Of a DNA stretch of 64,000 nucleotides, positions 41,237 through 49,814 are shown piece after piece. The stretch lies in the NCBI GenBank assembly GCA_023456105.1, contig JAEYAO010000032.1, positions 4,197 through 68,196 on the forward strand, given 5' to 3'. The position numbers and the translations under genes are program-made. Position 1 is the stretch's first letter; every line of letters begins with the position of its first letter. Under the pieces are notes generated by a model that was not told where the DNA came from, ran no database searches, and worked only from the letters and a program-made list of their open reading frames with translations. This DNA is from Pseudomonadota bacterium. Its GTDB lineage: Bacteria > Pseudomonadota > Alphaproteobacteria > Caulobacterales > Caulobacteraceae.

Positions 41237-43528
41237 ATGAGTGACGACCTACAGACGGACACCGACAAGGCCATTCGCTTCTTGGAATGGCTGAGACCGG
41301 CGGGGCCATGGCTTCTTTCGGCCAAGCGCGCCGACGGCCCCTTCGAGACGCGCCACTGTGCCGACGTTGCCGCAGCGCGCACATGGATCGAGGCCCGGAA
41401 CGGCCGCTCCAACCTCTACGTGATGGTCAATCCGGCGTCGGCAGCGGTCGACAAGAAGGCCTCGAAGGCGGACCTGGCCGAGCTTGCCTTCCTGCACGTC
41501 GATCTGGACGTGAAGCAGGGGCCGCTGGAGGATGGCTTGGCAGCCATTCGTGCGCGGCTCGCGGACTTCCAGCCGAAGCCGTCGGGCGTGATCTTCTCGG
41601 GAGGGGGATACTGGGCGTTCTGGCGTCTGGAAGAGCCCCTCTTCCTGGGCGGGGCCGAGGCGCAGATAGCCGAGGCCGAGGCTTACAATCGTGGGCTGGA
41701 GAACGCCTTGGGCGGCGACCATTGCCACAACGTGGACCGGGTTTGCCGCATCCCTGGCACCATCAACCTGCCAGACAAGGCGAAGCGGGAGCGCGGTCGG
41801 ACGCCGAGCCTGGCTGCCATCGTCGATCTGACCGACCAGACCTACGGGCTCGAAGACTTCGCCCCGGTTCACCCGGGGTCGCTAAGGGGAAAGGAGAACC
41901 GACCGCGCCAAGAGCGTCCCGAGATCCAGAGGTTGGACGATCCTGCCAGCCTTGAAAGCTGGGGCGTGCCCCCGTGGGTCGGTGCCGTGGTCGTGGAGGG
42001 AACCGACCCGACCGAGCCCGGCCGATGGGGCGGGGACCGATCCCAGGCCGTGTTCGCGGTGGCCTGCGAGCTGACCCGGCATCGGGTCCCTGCTAGCCTG
42101 ATCGTGGGCATTCTCACGGACACGACCTGGGGCATCTCCGCCCATATCCGCGACAAGGGCGGGCGCGACGTGCTGGGCTATGCTTGGCGGCAAGTGGAGC
42201 GTGCGGAGGGGAAGGTCGCGGCCGATGGTGACCCGTTTGAGACGGACAAACACGGCATACCGTTCCCGTCCCAGCGCAACATCCGGCTGGCGCTGAGCAA
42301 GATGGGCGTCCGCGTCCGCCACGACCGCTTTGCCGACCGAGCCGCGCTGACTGGGCTGGAAGGGTTTGGGCCACACCTAGACGACGCGGCCCTGACGCGC
42401 CTGCGGTTGCGGGCCGAGGAAGAGCACAAGCTGAAGGTGCCCAAGGAGTTCTTCTGCGACGTCGTGGGCGACGCGGCGCGACGCGACGACTTCCACCCGG
42501 TGGTAGACTACCTCGACAGCTTGACGTGGGACGGCGGCCCCCGGCTGGACGGCTGGATGGCGACCTACTTGGAGGCCGCCGACAATGAATACACTCGGCA
42601 CGTCGGCACCATCATGCTGGTCGCCGCCGTCCGGCGCGTTCGCCAGCCGGGGTGTAAGTTCGACGAGATGGTCGTGCTGGAGAGTGAGCAGGGAAAGGCG
42701 AAGTCGAGCGCGCTGGCCGTGCTGGCCGTGCATGAAGACTGGTTTAGTGACGACTTGCCCCTGAACGCGGAGGCGAAGTTGGTGATCGAGCGCACGCAGG
42801 GGCGCTGGATCATCGAGGCAGGCGAGCTGAAGGGAATGAGCCCCAAGGGGGTCGAACACCTCAAGGGGTTCCTGTCGCGGCGGCGCGACAGCTCGCGGAT
42901 GGCGTATGGACGGCTGACCCACGACGCCCCCCGCCACTTCATCGTGGTGGGCACGACGAACGACGACAGATACCTTGTGGACAGCACGGGCAATCGCCGC
43001 TTCTGGCCGGTGCGGGTCGGTGACATCGACCTTGAGGCACTAGCCCGCGACCGCGACCAGCTGTGGGCCGAGGCAGCGGCGCGGGAGGCCGCCGGTGAGG
43101 CTATCCGCTTGGATAAGGCCCTCTGGCAGGCGGCGGCGCTAGAGCAAGACGAGCGCCGGACCCTCGACCCGTTCGTGGCCCCGCTGGCCGACGTGTTCCG
43201 AAGTCTACAGGGCAAGGTCCGCAGCAGCGACGTCTGGGACATCATTGGGACACCGATAGGGATGCGGACACCCGAGCAGGAGCGGCGTCTGGGCGTCGCC
43301 ATGCGCGATCTGGGCTTCGAGAGGGGCCAGGCGCGTTTCGGCGGCGACCCTGAACACTGCTACCGTCGCGGTGACGAAGGCCAGCGCAAGCGGCGCATCG
43401 TTGTGGAGTGGGTGTCGAGTGGGGACGGAGAGCGCGGTGGCTGGGAGGCCGTTCTCGAAGGCGGCGACACCTCGGCGCGGCAGACGACGCTGAACCTCGG
43501 TGCACGCGATGGCGACGGGCCCTATTGA
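41237..43528 (+). CDS. Primase/VapE-type replication protein
   Basis: The product has 763 residues. The first 215 resemble an archaeo-eukaryotic-type primase (AFLHVDLDVKQGPLEDG with the Asp pair, GVIFSGGGYWAFWRLEEPL, NVDRVCRIPGTINLPDK). The last half is VapE (virulence-associated E): VDYLDSLTWDGGPRLDGWM, P-loop-like VLESEQGKAKSSAL near 480, RWIIEAGELKGM and HFIVVGTTNDDRYLVDSTGNRRFWPV. Primase-helicase proteins of this type drive satellite replication. The repeat block right after it is its likely origin. Confidence 0.85.
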   Translation: MSDDLQTDTDKAIRFLEWLRPAGPWLLSAKRADGPFETRHCADVAAARTWIEARNGRSNLYVMVNPASAAVDKKASKADLAELAFLHVDLDVKQGPLEDGLAAIRARLADFQPKPSGVIFSGGGYWAFWRLEEPLFLGGAEAQIAEAEAYNRGLENALGGDHCHNVDRVCRIPGTINLPDKAKRERGRTPSLAAIVDLTDQTYGLEDFAPVHPGSLRGKENRPRQERPEIQRLDDPASLESWGVPPWVGAVVVEGTDPTEPGRWGGDRSQAVFAVACELTRHRVPASLIVGILTDTTWGISAHIRDKGGRDVLGYAWRQVERAEGKVAADGDPFETDKHGIPFPSQRNIRLALSKMGVRVRHDRFADRAALTGLEGFGPHLDDAALTRLRLRAEEEHKLKVPKEFFCDVVGDAARRDDFHPVVDYLDSLTWDGGPRLDGWMATYLEAADNEYTRHVGTIMLVAAVRRVRQPGCKFDEMVVLESEQGKAKSSALAVLAVHEDWFSDDLPLNAEAKLVIERTQGRWIIEAGELKGMSPKGVEHLKGFLSRRRDSSRMAYGRLTHDAPRHFIVVGTTNDDRYLVDSTGNRRFWPVRVGDIDLEALARDRDQLWAEAAAREAAGEAIRLDKALWQAAALEQDERRTLDPFVAPLADVFRSLQGKVRSSDVWDIIGTPIGMRTPEQERRLGVAMRDLGFERGQARFGGDPEHCYRRGDEGQRKRRIVVEWVSSGDGERGGWEAVLEGGDTSARQTTLNLGARDGDGPY

Positions 43529-44248
43529 GCGTAACCCCCCGGTCACGGCAGGCGTAATGGGGGGGGGTTACGCCTAAGCTCTCGAAAACGTGGCGGTCTT
43601 CGTGGCCGTAACCCCCCAAACGCCCCGTAACCCCACATTCTTCGACCCTGCCGCGAAGCCCAGCGCAGCTATGGCATCTCGCCCTTCCTCTCCTCTCCTT
43701 CCTAGAGGGGGGTTACGGGGGGTTACGGCTCCGAGAAGCCCGAGATTGCTGGGCTTCCGCGTAACCCCATGGGGTTACGTTCGGCTTGGTGGGGGTTACG
43801 CCTTGTCATCTGGGCACTGGCTCCTCGGTGGGCAGAGGACGATGTGAACCGCTGCTTCCGGTGCTCCCAACGCGCGCGGGCGGGCGACAGATCAGCAGCG
43901 CCGACCCTCTGCTAGGCTCAGGTCTCGCTGTCGCCGTGCCAGCGCTTTCGAGCTTTCGTCCACCTCGTCGCCGTCTGGGGTAATGCTCGGGGTAATCGCG
44001 GCAGGACAGACAACACTTGGCGGCCGATAGACTCGCACGGCGGTCCCGCCTATCGTCGCGCCGTTGCCTCGATCTTGATCGTGAGGGGCGACCCGCACTA
44101 GCGCGGCGAACACAGGTCCTCGGCTTCGGTCGGGCGGCCTGCGAAATATAATACCGAAAGGGAATACGCGGGGCGCGGTTCCCTGTGTTCACGCGCGATC
44201 AACCGTCCCGGCTGTCGGGCCGGAGCGGTGAACCGTGGGCAAAACTGA
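43529..44248. other. Non-coding region with the repeat block between replication protein and lipoprotein genes
   Basis: This 720-base stretch has no convincing gene. Its first 270 bases hold nine GGGGTTACG repeats (listed separately). The remaining 450 bases show no repeats, tRNA or hairpin-terminator that I could recognise. Confidence 0.6.
43530..43800. repeat. Nine GGGGTTACG repeats (iteron-like array, candidate origin)
   Basis: The 9-mer GGGGTTACG or its complement CGTAACCCC occurs at 43530, 43564, 43607, 43626, 43709, 43719, 43760, 43771 and 43792 (each 9 bp). Copies at 43760 and 43771 make a perfect 20-bp palindrome with AT between them. Spacing is irregular and both orientations occur, as in satellite and plasmid origins. 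The block sits directly after the VapE/primase gene. Confidence 0.8.
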
Positions 44249-44515
44249 ATGCGACTCACCCTGCTTTTTCTGGCGACGGCTGTCGCGGTCGGAGGATGCT
44301 CAGACCCCGTCGAGAAAGCCAAAGACCGCCTTGAGATTGTCGAACGCCACGGCTCGTTGCGCGAGCAGTGCGCGGCAAAGCGGGACTTGCAGGACGCCTA
44401 CTTGGATGCTGGCCGCGAAAGCGAATACTCGACGGCAAAGCTGTATGCGGACATCACCTGCATGAACGCCGATTTTGAGGGGCGGTACGGACCCGCGCCT
44501 GCTACCGGGGGATAG
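44249..44515 (+). CDS. Small lipoprotein in the element
   Basis: The product has 88 residues. The lipoprotein signal LLFLATAVAVGGCSD places the lipid Cys near residue 17. The mature part is helix-rich with three more Cys. No family known. It might alter the host surface, for example against superinfection, as a lysogenic conversion factor (speculative). Confidence 0.6.
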   Translation: MRLTLLFLATAVAVGGCSDPVEKAKDRLEIVERHGSLREQCAAKRDLQDAYLDAGRESEYSTAKLYADITCMNADFEGRYGPAPATGG

Positions 44516-44565
44516 CCCAAGTCTTAACCGGCGCGTTCGCACCGGTCGCCAGCTATTCTCGCAGC

Positions 44566-45081
44566 ATGGCCAACGGCATCCCCCTCTCGCCGGAGCGCAA
44601 AGCGGCGTTCATCGCTGAACTGGCGCGCCACGGCATAGCGAACCGGGCGGCCCGGGCGGCGTCGCCGCATAGCCCGAGCCCGACTGGCTGCCTGTCCACC
44701 TTCGCAGATGAACGTCACCGCGACCCCGCGTTCGCCCGGGCGTGGGAGGAGGCCATCGACATCGCCCGTTCCGAGGTCGAGCACGAAATCTACCGCCGCT
44801 CGACCGAGGGCGTGGACGAGCCGGTCTTCGGCGGCAAATATCGTGAAGCCGTCGTTGGCACGGTGCGCCGATACAGTGACCGACTGCTGGAGCTGCGGGC
44901 CCGGGCCCTGCTGCCCGCCTACCGGGACGCGGCCGCCCTGGCCGTCAACAAGCGCGTCACCCACGAGTTCGAGCCGAGCCTGCTGGGGGACGCGGTCGCG
45001 TCAGTCGCTACGCGCCTGGCGCAGACCTTCCAGCCCGAGCCGCTCAGGGTGATCGAGGGGAGGGTGTCCGATGACGCCTGA
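44566..45081 (+). CDS. Terminase small-subunit-like protein
   Basis: The product has 171 residues. The N-terminal HTH (LSPERKAAFIAELARHGIANRAARAA), the DPAFARAWEEAIDIARSEVEHEIYRRSTEGVDEPVFGGKYREAVVGTVRRYSDRLLELRARALLP segment follow phage small terminases, which recognise packaging sites. No large terminase is in the element. In satellites such lone TerS proteins redirect a helper's packaging machine to satellite DNA. The family match is from memory of the pattern, not a search. Confidence 0.7.
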   Translation: MANGIPLSPERKAAFIAELARHGIANRAARAASPHSPSPTGCLSTFADERHRDPAFARAWEEAIDIARSEVEHEIYRRSTEGVDEPVFGGKYREAVVGTVRRYSDRLLELRARALLPAYRDAAALAVNKRVTHEFEPSLLGDAVASVATRLAQTFQPEPLRVIEGRVSDDA

Positions 45082-45469
45082 CGCCGCGCTGGACCGGATC
45101 GCCTTCCTCGTGGGGCTTCGCCTGATGGGGCCGGACGCCCGCCGCCGCCTTCGACTGGCGCTGGTTCGCAGCCCGGACTTCGTTGGGCAGCCGGGGTTCA
45201 ACGTCGAGGCGCTGGACAGGCTGGACGCCCTTCTCGACGGACGGAGGCCGCCCGAGACCAGTCAGGACCGGTGCGACCTGATCCGGGCCGAGGAGGAGCG
45301 GCTCAAGCCGCCGTTCGACGAGGCGTTCTGGCTGGGGCGACTGTCGGACCTGATCGGCGCGGGCTTTCCCGCGCAGCAGGCGGCGCAGGTCGTCCAGAGC
45401 ATCAGGGCCCGGATGCCGGCCGGCAACGCAACACAGGAGAGCGTCCATGCTCATCAGTCTCAAGCGTAA
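45071..45469 (+). CDS. Hypothetical protein in the satellite morphogenesis block
   Basis: The product has 132 residues, overlapping the TerS-like gene by 11 nt and the next gene by 23 nt. It is helical with DAALDRIAFLVGLRLMGPDARRRLRLAL and FWLGRLSDLIGAGFPAQQAAQVVQSI. No family recognised. The overlaps show it belongs to the same operon. Confidence 0.55.
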   Translation: MTPDAALDRIAFLVGLRLMGPDARRRLRLALVRSPDFVGQPGFNVEALDRLDALLDGRRPPETSQDRCDLIRAEEERLKPPFDEAFWLGRLSDLIGAGFPAQQAAQVVQSIRARMPAGNATQESVHAHQSQA

Positions 45470-45827
45470 GCGGATCGCCGCCGAGCGTCAGGCCGCCGTC
45501 AACTTCAGGGAGCAGGCCGCCCGCGACTTCGTCGCCGCCATCCGAGAGGCAGAGGCCGCCCTCGAAGCCCTGAAGGCGGCCAACGACAAGTTCTACCTGT
45601 CGGACGATCAGCGCGTGCAGTCCTGCCTCAACGATCTGCGCCAGTCGCGCGAGCGGTTGTTCGCCTTCCACCTTGCCAAGGAAGTGGCTGCCGAGGCCCC
45701 AAGGCTGACGCGAGCGCTGGGTTTCCGCGTCGCACCCACGGTGGCCATGCCGTTCCTCGACTTCATCGCTCACACCTCGAAACTCGACCTCGGTGCTGCC
45801 GGGGACATCAACCCAAAGGAAGCCTGA
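45447..45827 (+). CDS. Coiled-coil hypothetical protein in the satellite operon
   Basis: The product has 126 residues. The first 75 form a charged amphipathic coil (KRIAAERQAAVNFREQAARDFVAAIREAEAALEALKAAN). The rest includes LAKEVAAEAPRLTRALGFR. It may be a scaffold-like protein. No family recognised. Confidence 0.5.
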   Translation: MLISLKRKRIAAERQAAVNFREQAARDFVAAIREAEAALEALKAANDKFYLSDDQRVQSCLNDLRQSRERLFAFHLAKEVAAEAPRLTRALGFRVAPTVAMPFLDFIAHTSKLDLGAAGDINPKEA

Positions 45828-45829
45828 CC

Positions 45830-46207
45830 ATGTCCGCCACCCTCAAGCGCCAAGTCATCACCAACCTGAAGCTCAGCGAGATCAGCTCCGTCGATAACCC
45901 CGCCCAGGTTGGCGCGCGGGCGGTCCTCATGAAGCGTGGCGAAGGCGCAGACGTAGAAATCCGCAAGAACGCCGCTGCCGTCGCGGATGGCGGCGCTCCG
46001 GCCTATGGCATTGCCGACTACGAGGACGCGATGTTCCGCCGGGCGGACGAGCTCGCCCTTCGGCAGAACGTCACCCCAGAGCAGGCCTTCGCGAAGAACC
46101 TCTCGTCCGACCGGTTGCTGATGGACCTGGCCCATGCTGCCGAGGTCGCCCGCTGCTCGGCCTACGCTGTTGAGGTCCGCAAGCGCTACGGCGAGCGGGC
46201 GTCGTGA
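45830..46207 (+). CDS. Protein with an XkdF/prohead-type N-terminal motif
   Basis: The product has 125 residues. The N-terminus (ITNLKLSEISSVDNPAQVGARAVLMKR) has the pattern seen near the N-terminus of phage prohead protease/XkdF-type proteins, with the VDNPAQ-GAR core. The protease region itself is missing. The C-terminal 60 residues are helical. It may interfere with or guide helper capsid assembly, like satellite size-determining proteins (inference). Confidence 0.5.
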   Translation: MSATLKRQVITNLKLSEISSVDNPAQVGARAVLMKRGEGADVEIRKNAAAVADGGAPAYGIADYEDAMFRRADELALRQNVTPEQAFAKNLSSDRLLMDLAHAAEVARCSAYAVEVRKRYGERAS

Positions 46208-46569
46208 GGGGCCGAGCGCCTGCCTTCACCGCCGAGCAGATCGTCGATGGCTACGAGGTCCTGTTCGACCCACTGATGCGGGCGGCCCAGCGGGCCTGCT
46301 TCGAGAAGGCCCTGCTGACGCGGGAAGGCGGGCGGCCCACGCCTGCCGACGCCTTGGCCTTCGCGAAGCTGTTCGGGGTCGATGCTGCGGAGCTGGCGGC
46401 CTTCTTCGGGCATCTCGTCTGGACCGAGGGCAGCCGGACCATCTGGGTGGACGGTCTCTCCGGCGAGGTCTCGACCTGGCTGGCGCGCCAGCGCGCCACC
46501 CGGCGTCAGTCCATCGCCTTCGGCTTCCAGTCGGCGCTTGTCCAAACTGCCCGCCAGGCCATCCACTGA
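46204..46569 (+). CDS. Hypothetical protein in the satellite operon
   Basis: The product has 121 residues from a GTG at 46204 that overlaps the previous stop. It contains QIVDGYEVLFDPLMRAAQRACFEKALLTREGG and LGVDAAELAAFFGHLVWTEGSRT-like helices. No family recognised; the coupling to its neighbours supports one operon. Confidence 0.5.
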   Translation: MRGRAPAFTAEQIVDGYEVLFDPLMRAAQRACFEKALLTREGGRPTPADALAFAKLFGVDAAELAAFFGHLVWTEGSRTIWVDGLSGEVSTWLARQRATRRQSIAFGFQSALVQTARQAIH

Positions 46570-46751
46570 TGCCGTCCGGCGGGCCAAAGGCGCGCGACCG
46601 CCTCTTCCACGACCCCGACGGGGAGCCGAAAGCAATCACCCGGCGGCCGTGTCTGTGCTGTAGCCGGGCGTTTGATTCGACAGGTGCCGGAAACCGGCTC
46701 TGCTCGCCATGCCGCGCGCGGGCTGCCGATGTGAGCCCCTACGCGCTATAG
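46569..46751 (+). CDS. Small zinc-ribbon-like protein
   Basis: The product has 60 residues. RRPCLCCSRAF and RLCSPCRARA give a C-x2-C ... C-x2-C arrangement that can bind zinc. It overlaps the previous stop by 1 nt (TGATG). Perhaps a DNA-binding or transcription factor of the element; its identity is not known. Confidence 0.55.
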   Translation: MPSGGPKARDRLFHDPDGEPKAITRRPCLCCSRAFDSTGAGNRLCSPCRARAADVSPYAL

Positions 46752-46822
46752 GCGAGCAACCTCTGGCATTTGTAGCCACGTTTCCTAAGTGTCTTCCCAA
46801 TGATAAGAATGGGAGGTGGCTG

Positions 46823-48097
46823 TTGGAGAAGAAAACGAAGGGCGCTTGGCTTCTAGCCCAGTCAAAAAGTCTGAGCGGGTATACCGGAGCGGGCGCTGCC
46901 CGGCTGGAGAATGTCAGCCACGCTGGCAAGATTGGCAGGCTTTATAATCTGCTGAGACGCCAAGCAGATGACCAGAGCACGTTTACGATCAACAAGCAGA
47001 CCATCGAGACCACGTGCAAGTTAAACGGCATCGAAAAGTCCGACCGGCTCTTTGGGCTACAAGTCCTTCATGACGCCGGGCGGATCGACGTAGCGAGTGA
47101 TGGAGCCGTCGCAGTTTTAGGCGCCACCACCCAAGCAGTCTTGGAAGCGACGGCGGAGATATTCGACGATCAGAATCCTAGTGCCGACGAGCAGGCAATT
47201 ATCGATTTGTCGGAGCGCGTCTCTGGTAAGCCCGTCAAGCGCGCCGAGGCCGAGGAGTACATTTCCGATACGCATAAGCTGGCGAAGGCTGACGCGACAT
47301 CGCTCGTCGAACTGTCAAAGAAAACGGCGTTAATCGATGAGGAGGGGGAGCGAGGGCAGGGTATTCTTTTCAACTCGCACACTTTCCGCGACGGCAAGTA
47401 CGCTGAGAAGGCCCACCGAGTGCTGGAACACTTGAAGGCGGACGAGCGCGTCCGTCTTACCGAGGTTCAGGAGAAGCTCTCGCGGCATGGCGCGCTGTAC
47501 GATGCAGATGTCGAGAAGATGCTTGGCACGGAGCTTTATAACCGACTGGTCAGCGTTGGGTTATTCGACCGCATGGAAGTCAGCAATAGCACCGAGTCCG
47601 TGGGTTACGTCGCCTCGCCGAACGATTTCCAAAAGTATGGTCGTCCCTTCGAGGAAGACCCAATCGACGATGCGAAGGCACTGATCGCGTCACTAACATA
47701 CGGGCAGTCTCGGAGCACCTACACACGGGGTCAAATCACCATGCCTGAGGCTCTGATACGCACTTTGGTGCGGGGTGATGAACTCGCAGCCAGGGCTGGG
47801 GGCGTCAGGGCCATCGGTGAAGATTATCGCGAGCTTGAAGCGCGCCAGGTCGTCGAAGTCACACAAAAAAGCTATGGCCGTTTCACTATGCGGCTGCTTA
47901 AGAAAGACGTCGGCGAACTCGCTCTTACAATCATACGTGGCGGAGCTGCTGCGCAGGAGGCTGTTCTGATGGACGGGTCCCCGGCGCGGGCGTTCAAGGG
48001 GCCGCACACATCGAGGACCGAGGTGCGCGAAAGAAATGAGATTGCGGATAAGCGCTTCATTCACGATACGCTTGATCGGCTTAGGAGTGGCGGCTGA
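46823..48097 (+). CDS. Unrecognised 424-residue protein, first gene of the cargo pair
   Basis: The start is TTG 46823 with GGGAGG 6 nt before it. The N-terminal part reads GAWLLAQSKSLSGYTGAGAARLENVSHAGKIGRLYNLLRR; a helical region follows with a likely winged helix (RVRLTEVQEKLSRHGALYDADVEKMLGTELYNRLVSVGLF), and a strand-rich end with GRFTMRLLKKDVGELALTIIRGG. No known family motif is visible. Its GC content is clearly lower than that of its neighbours, suggesting recent transfer. The stop overlaps the start of the nuclease-like gene (TGATG), so the two are one unit. Confidence 0.65.
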   Translation: MEKKTKGAWLLAQSKSLSGYTGAGAARLENVSHAGKIGRLYNLLRRQADDQSTFTINKQTIETTCKLNGIEKSDRLFGLQVLHDAGRIDVASDGAVAVLGATTQAVLEATAEIFDDQNPSADEQAIIDLSERVSGKPVKRAEAEEYISDTHKLAKADATSLVELSKKTALIDEEGERGQGILFNSHTFRDGKYAEKAHRVLEHLKADERVRLTEVQEKLSRHGALYDADVEKMLGTELYNRLVSVGLFDRMEVSNSTESVGYVASPNDFQKYGRPFEEDPIDDAKALIASLTYGQSRSTYTRGQITMPEALIRTLVRGDELAARAGGVRAIGEDYRELEARQVVEVTQKSYGRFTMRLLKKDVGELALTIIRGGAAAQEAVLMDGSPARAFKGPHTSRTEVRERNEIADKRFIHDTLDRLRSGG

Positions 48098-49245
48098 TGG
48101 CGCAGCCAAAGGGTGCTGATCTCGAAGAACTGGCGCGGGCATACTTTGCCCGACAAGGGTTCATCGCTGTCCGCAGTGTTTCCATCCAGTTTGAGGAGGA
48201 GGAGGTCACGGACGTCGATGTCTGGCTGTATGGGCGACAAGGAGCCGGTACCCGCACACGCGGTCTGGTGGACGTTAAGGACAAGAAGTCACCGAAAGCG
48301 TTCGAACGGGTCCTTTGGGTCCGTGGGATGCAGCTGGCGCTAGGGTGTGATCGGGCTTTTGTCGCTACAACCGATGCCAGTCCCAAAGTCACTCGGTTCG
48401 CCCAACAGCAGAAAGTTGCTTTGGTTCCCGCCTTATACCTTCGACGTCCTGTCGAGAGCAAAACAGACCGCCTGAGTCTAGAAGAGCTCACAGCGAACAT
48501 TCAGGAGTTTTCGGCCCATAAGCAGGATGGTGACTGGTTGAAGCAGATCGCCAACGCCAAGTCCGCGCTCGTTAGTCTTTCACCCTACCCGGCATTTAAT
48601 AGGGCGATTAGTGCGTTTCGGTTTTTCGCTGAGAGAGCCGCTACAAGGCCCCAGCATCGAGAACAGGCCCTCAGAGGCGCGTACTTTGCCGCCTCATTGG
48701 CAAGTATGGCGTTGGATTCGGCGTCAGAACGACTCGTTTTTGAAGAGAAAGCAGTCCGTCACAAACTGCTTTACGCAGGGGTGACTTATGGCGATGTCGG
48801 TGATGGCCGGGTCAAATCCAGCATCAATACGGTTCTTGAGGTGATCGCTACCGGCGTGAAAAACGGGAAAGTCATCGCTCGGCAGACAAGTGACGCGATT
48901 GACGAGATGTTTTCAGGACTTCGAGCCGAGATAGTTGCTGAGTTTTTCGCAAAAGACGAAAACTCCCAGCTGCTGTTTCCCGTAGCTCGCGAGTTGGAGG
49001 CGAAGGCCCATGCGCGATCTCGGTCAGAGCTGACTGCACTAAGCGTGGAAGCCAAAGCGGTCTTAGGCGTGTTCGCCGATTTTGTTGGCGCGAAGCGAAC
49101 TGCGCTTTTCAGCGCGGACTTCGCATCAGGGTCGGCGGACGCCAAATCGGTGTCTTCTATCTCGTCAGAACAGAAGCCTGAGAGAGCAGAAGCTGGAGAG
49201 CGCGACGACACGTTCCCAGGGGACCTACCGGCGAAGCTGCTCTAG
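48097..49245 (+). CDS. PD-(D/E)XK nuclease-like protein, second gene of the cargo pair
   Basis: The product has 382 residues. Residues 6-110 fit a PD-(D/E)XK (Mrr/restriction-endonuclease-like) fold: LEELARAYFARQGFIAVRSVS, then VTDVDVWLYG with the first Asp pair near 38-40, and GLVDVKDKK with D-x-K near 58-61, plus GCDRAFVATTDASPKVTRFAQQQKVALV. The C-terminal 230 residues are helical (RAISAFRFFAERAA, LREAVRH-like) and unassigned. The pairing with an unknown protein in a satellite cargo position suggests phage defence (inference). Confidence 0.72.
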   Translation: MAQPKGADLEELARAYFARQGFIAVRSVSIQFEEEEVTDVDVWLYGRQGAGTRTRGLVDVKDKKSPKAFERVLWVRGMQLALGCDRAFVATTDASPKVTRFAQQQKVALVPALYLRRPVESKTDRLSLEELTANIQEFSAHKQDGDWLKQIANAKSALVSLSPYPAFNRAISAFRFFAERAATRPQHREQALRGAYFAASLASMALDSASERLVFEEKAVRHKLLYAGVTYGDVGDGRVKSSINTVLEVIATGVKNGKVIARQTSDAIDEMFSGLRAEIVAEFFAKDENSQLLFPVARELEAKAHARSRSELTALSVEAKAVLGVFADFVGAKRTALFSADFASGSADAKSVSSISSEQKPERAEAGERDDTFPGDLPAKLL

Positions 49246-49252
49246 CTTCGTG

Positions 49253-49272
49253 TTACCCGTTCCGTTACCCGA
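49253..49272. repeat. Paired TTACCCG repeat at the right end of the element
   Basis: TTACCCG at 49253-49259 and 49265-49271, 5 bp apart, the second followed by A. This matches the left-end pair at 38835 in sequence, spacing and orientation, about 95 bp inside the right core. Confidence 0.65.
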
Positions 49273-49289
49273 GGCTCGAAAGAAAGAAA

Positions 49290-49315
49290 GCCGCCCCTTG
49301 CGGGGCGGCCTTTTT
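49290..49315 (+). terminator. Rho-independent terminator closing the cargo operon
   Basis: An 8-bp GC stem GCCGCCCC/GGGGCGGC with the loop TTGC, followed by C and TTTTT. It lies 45 nt after the nuclease-like gene and just inside the element's right end. Confidence 0.9.
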
Positions 49316-49339
49316 ATTCTCTCAGATCAACCATTTAGA

Positions 49340-49414
<75 letters not shown>

Positions 49415-49512
49415 CCTGATCTGAGGAAGCGGCCGTATAGCCAAACGATTCCGGCGTGGGAAGCCCATATCGCGTCTTGATCAAAACTTTCGGCCGGGCT
49501 CATCATCGCGCC

Positions 49513-49707
49513 ATGACCCAACCTCCTCGCGACCGGCTTTCGACGGAACCGGCGCTCGATCCGACCGCCGACGAGCCTGTACGGATCAGTCCGGCGGACC
49601 GTGCAAAGGCCGAGCGCGCGGCGCGTCTGGCCAAGGCGCTTCGGGAGAATCTGCGCCGTCGCAAGGCGCCGAAGTCCGATCCCGCCCCGCCGGTCAGCCG
49701 CAACTGA
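49513..49707 (+). CDS. Small basic hypothetical protein upstream of murA
   Basis: The product has 64 residues: LDPTADEPVRISPADRAKAERAARLAKALRENLRRRKAPK. The second half is a long basic helix. ATG 49513 was chosen over one at 49456, which lies inside a spacer sequence. It is followed by murA after about 107 nt. No function recognised. Confidence 0.6.
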   Translation: MTQPPRDRLSTEPALDPTADEPVRISPADRAKAERAARLAKALRENLRRRKAPKSDPAPPVSRN

Positions 49708-49814
49708 AAGTCATCGCGGCGACACCCGCAGGATTTGGCGGCGGCGAGGGGGCTTGCTAGAGAGGCCGGCTCCGAAGCGGCAGTCAGCTTCGGAGCGCTC
49801 GCCTCAAGGACGTC

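Noticed and set aside
43530..43800. Repeats considered as a CRISPR array
   Set aside because: The unit is only 9 bp, occurs in both orientations and has irregular spacing; no cas genes are near.
43806..44192. Minus-strand frames after the repeat block
   Set aside because: Arg/Ser-rich translations without a start signal; not supported as genes.
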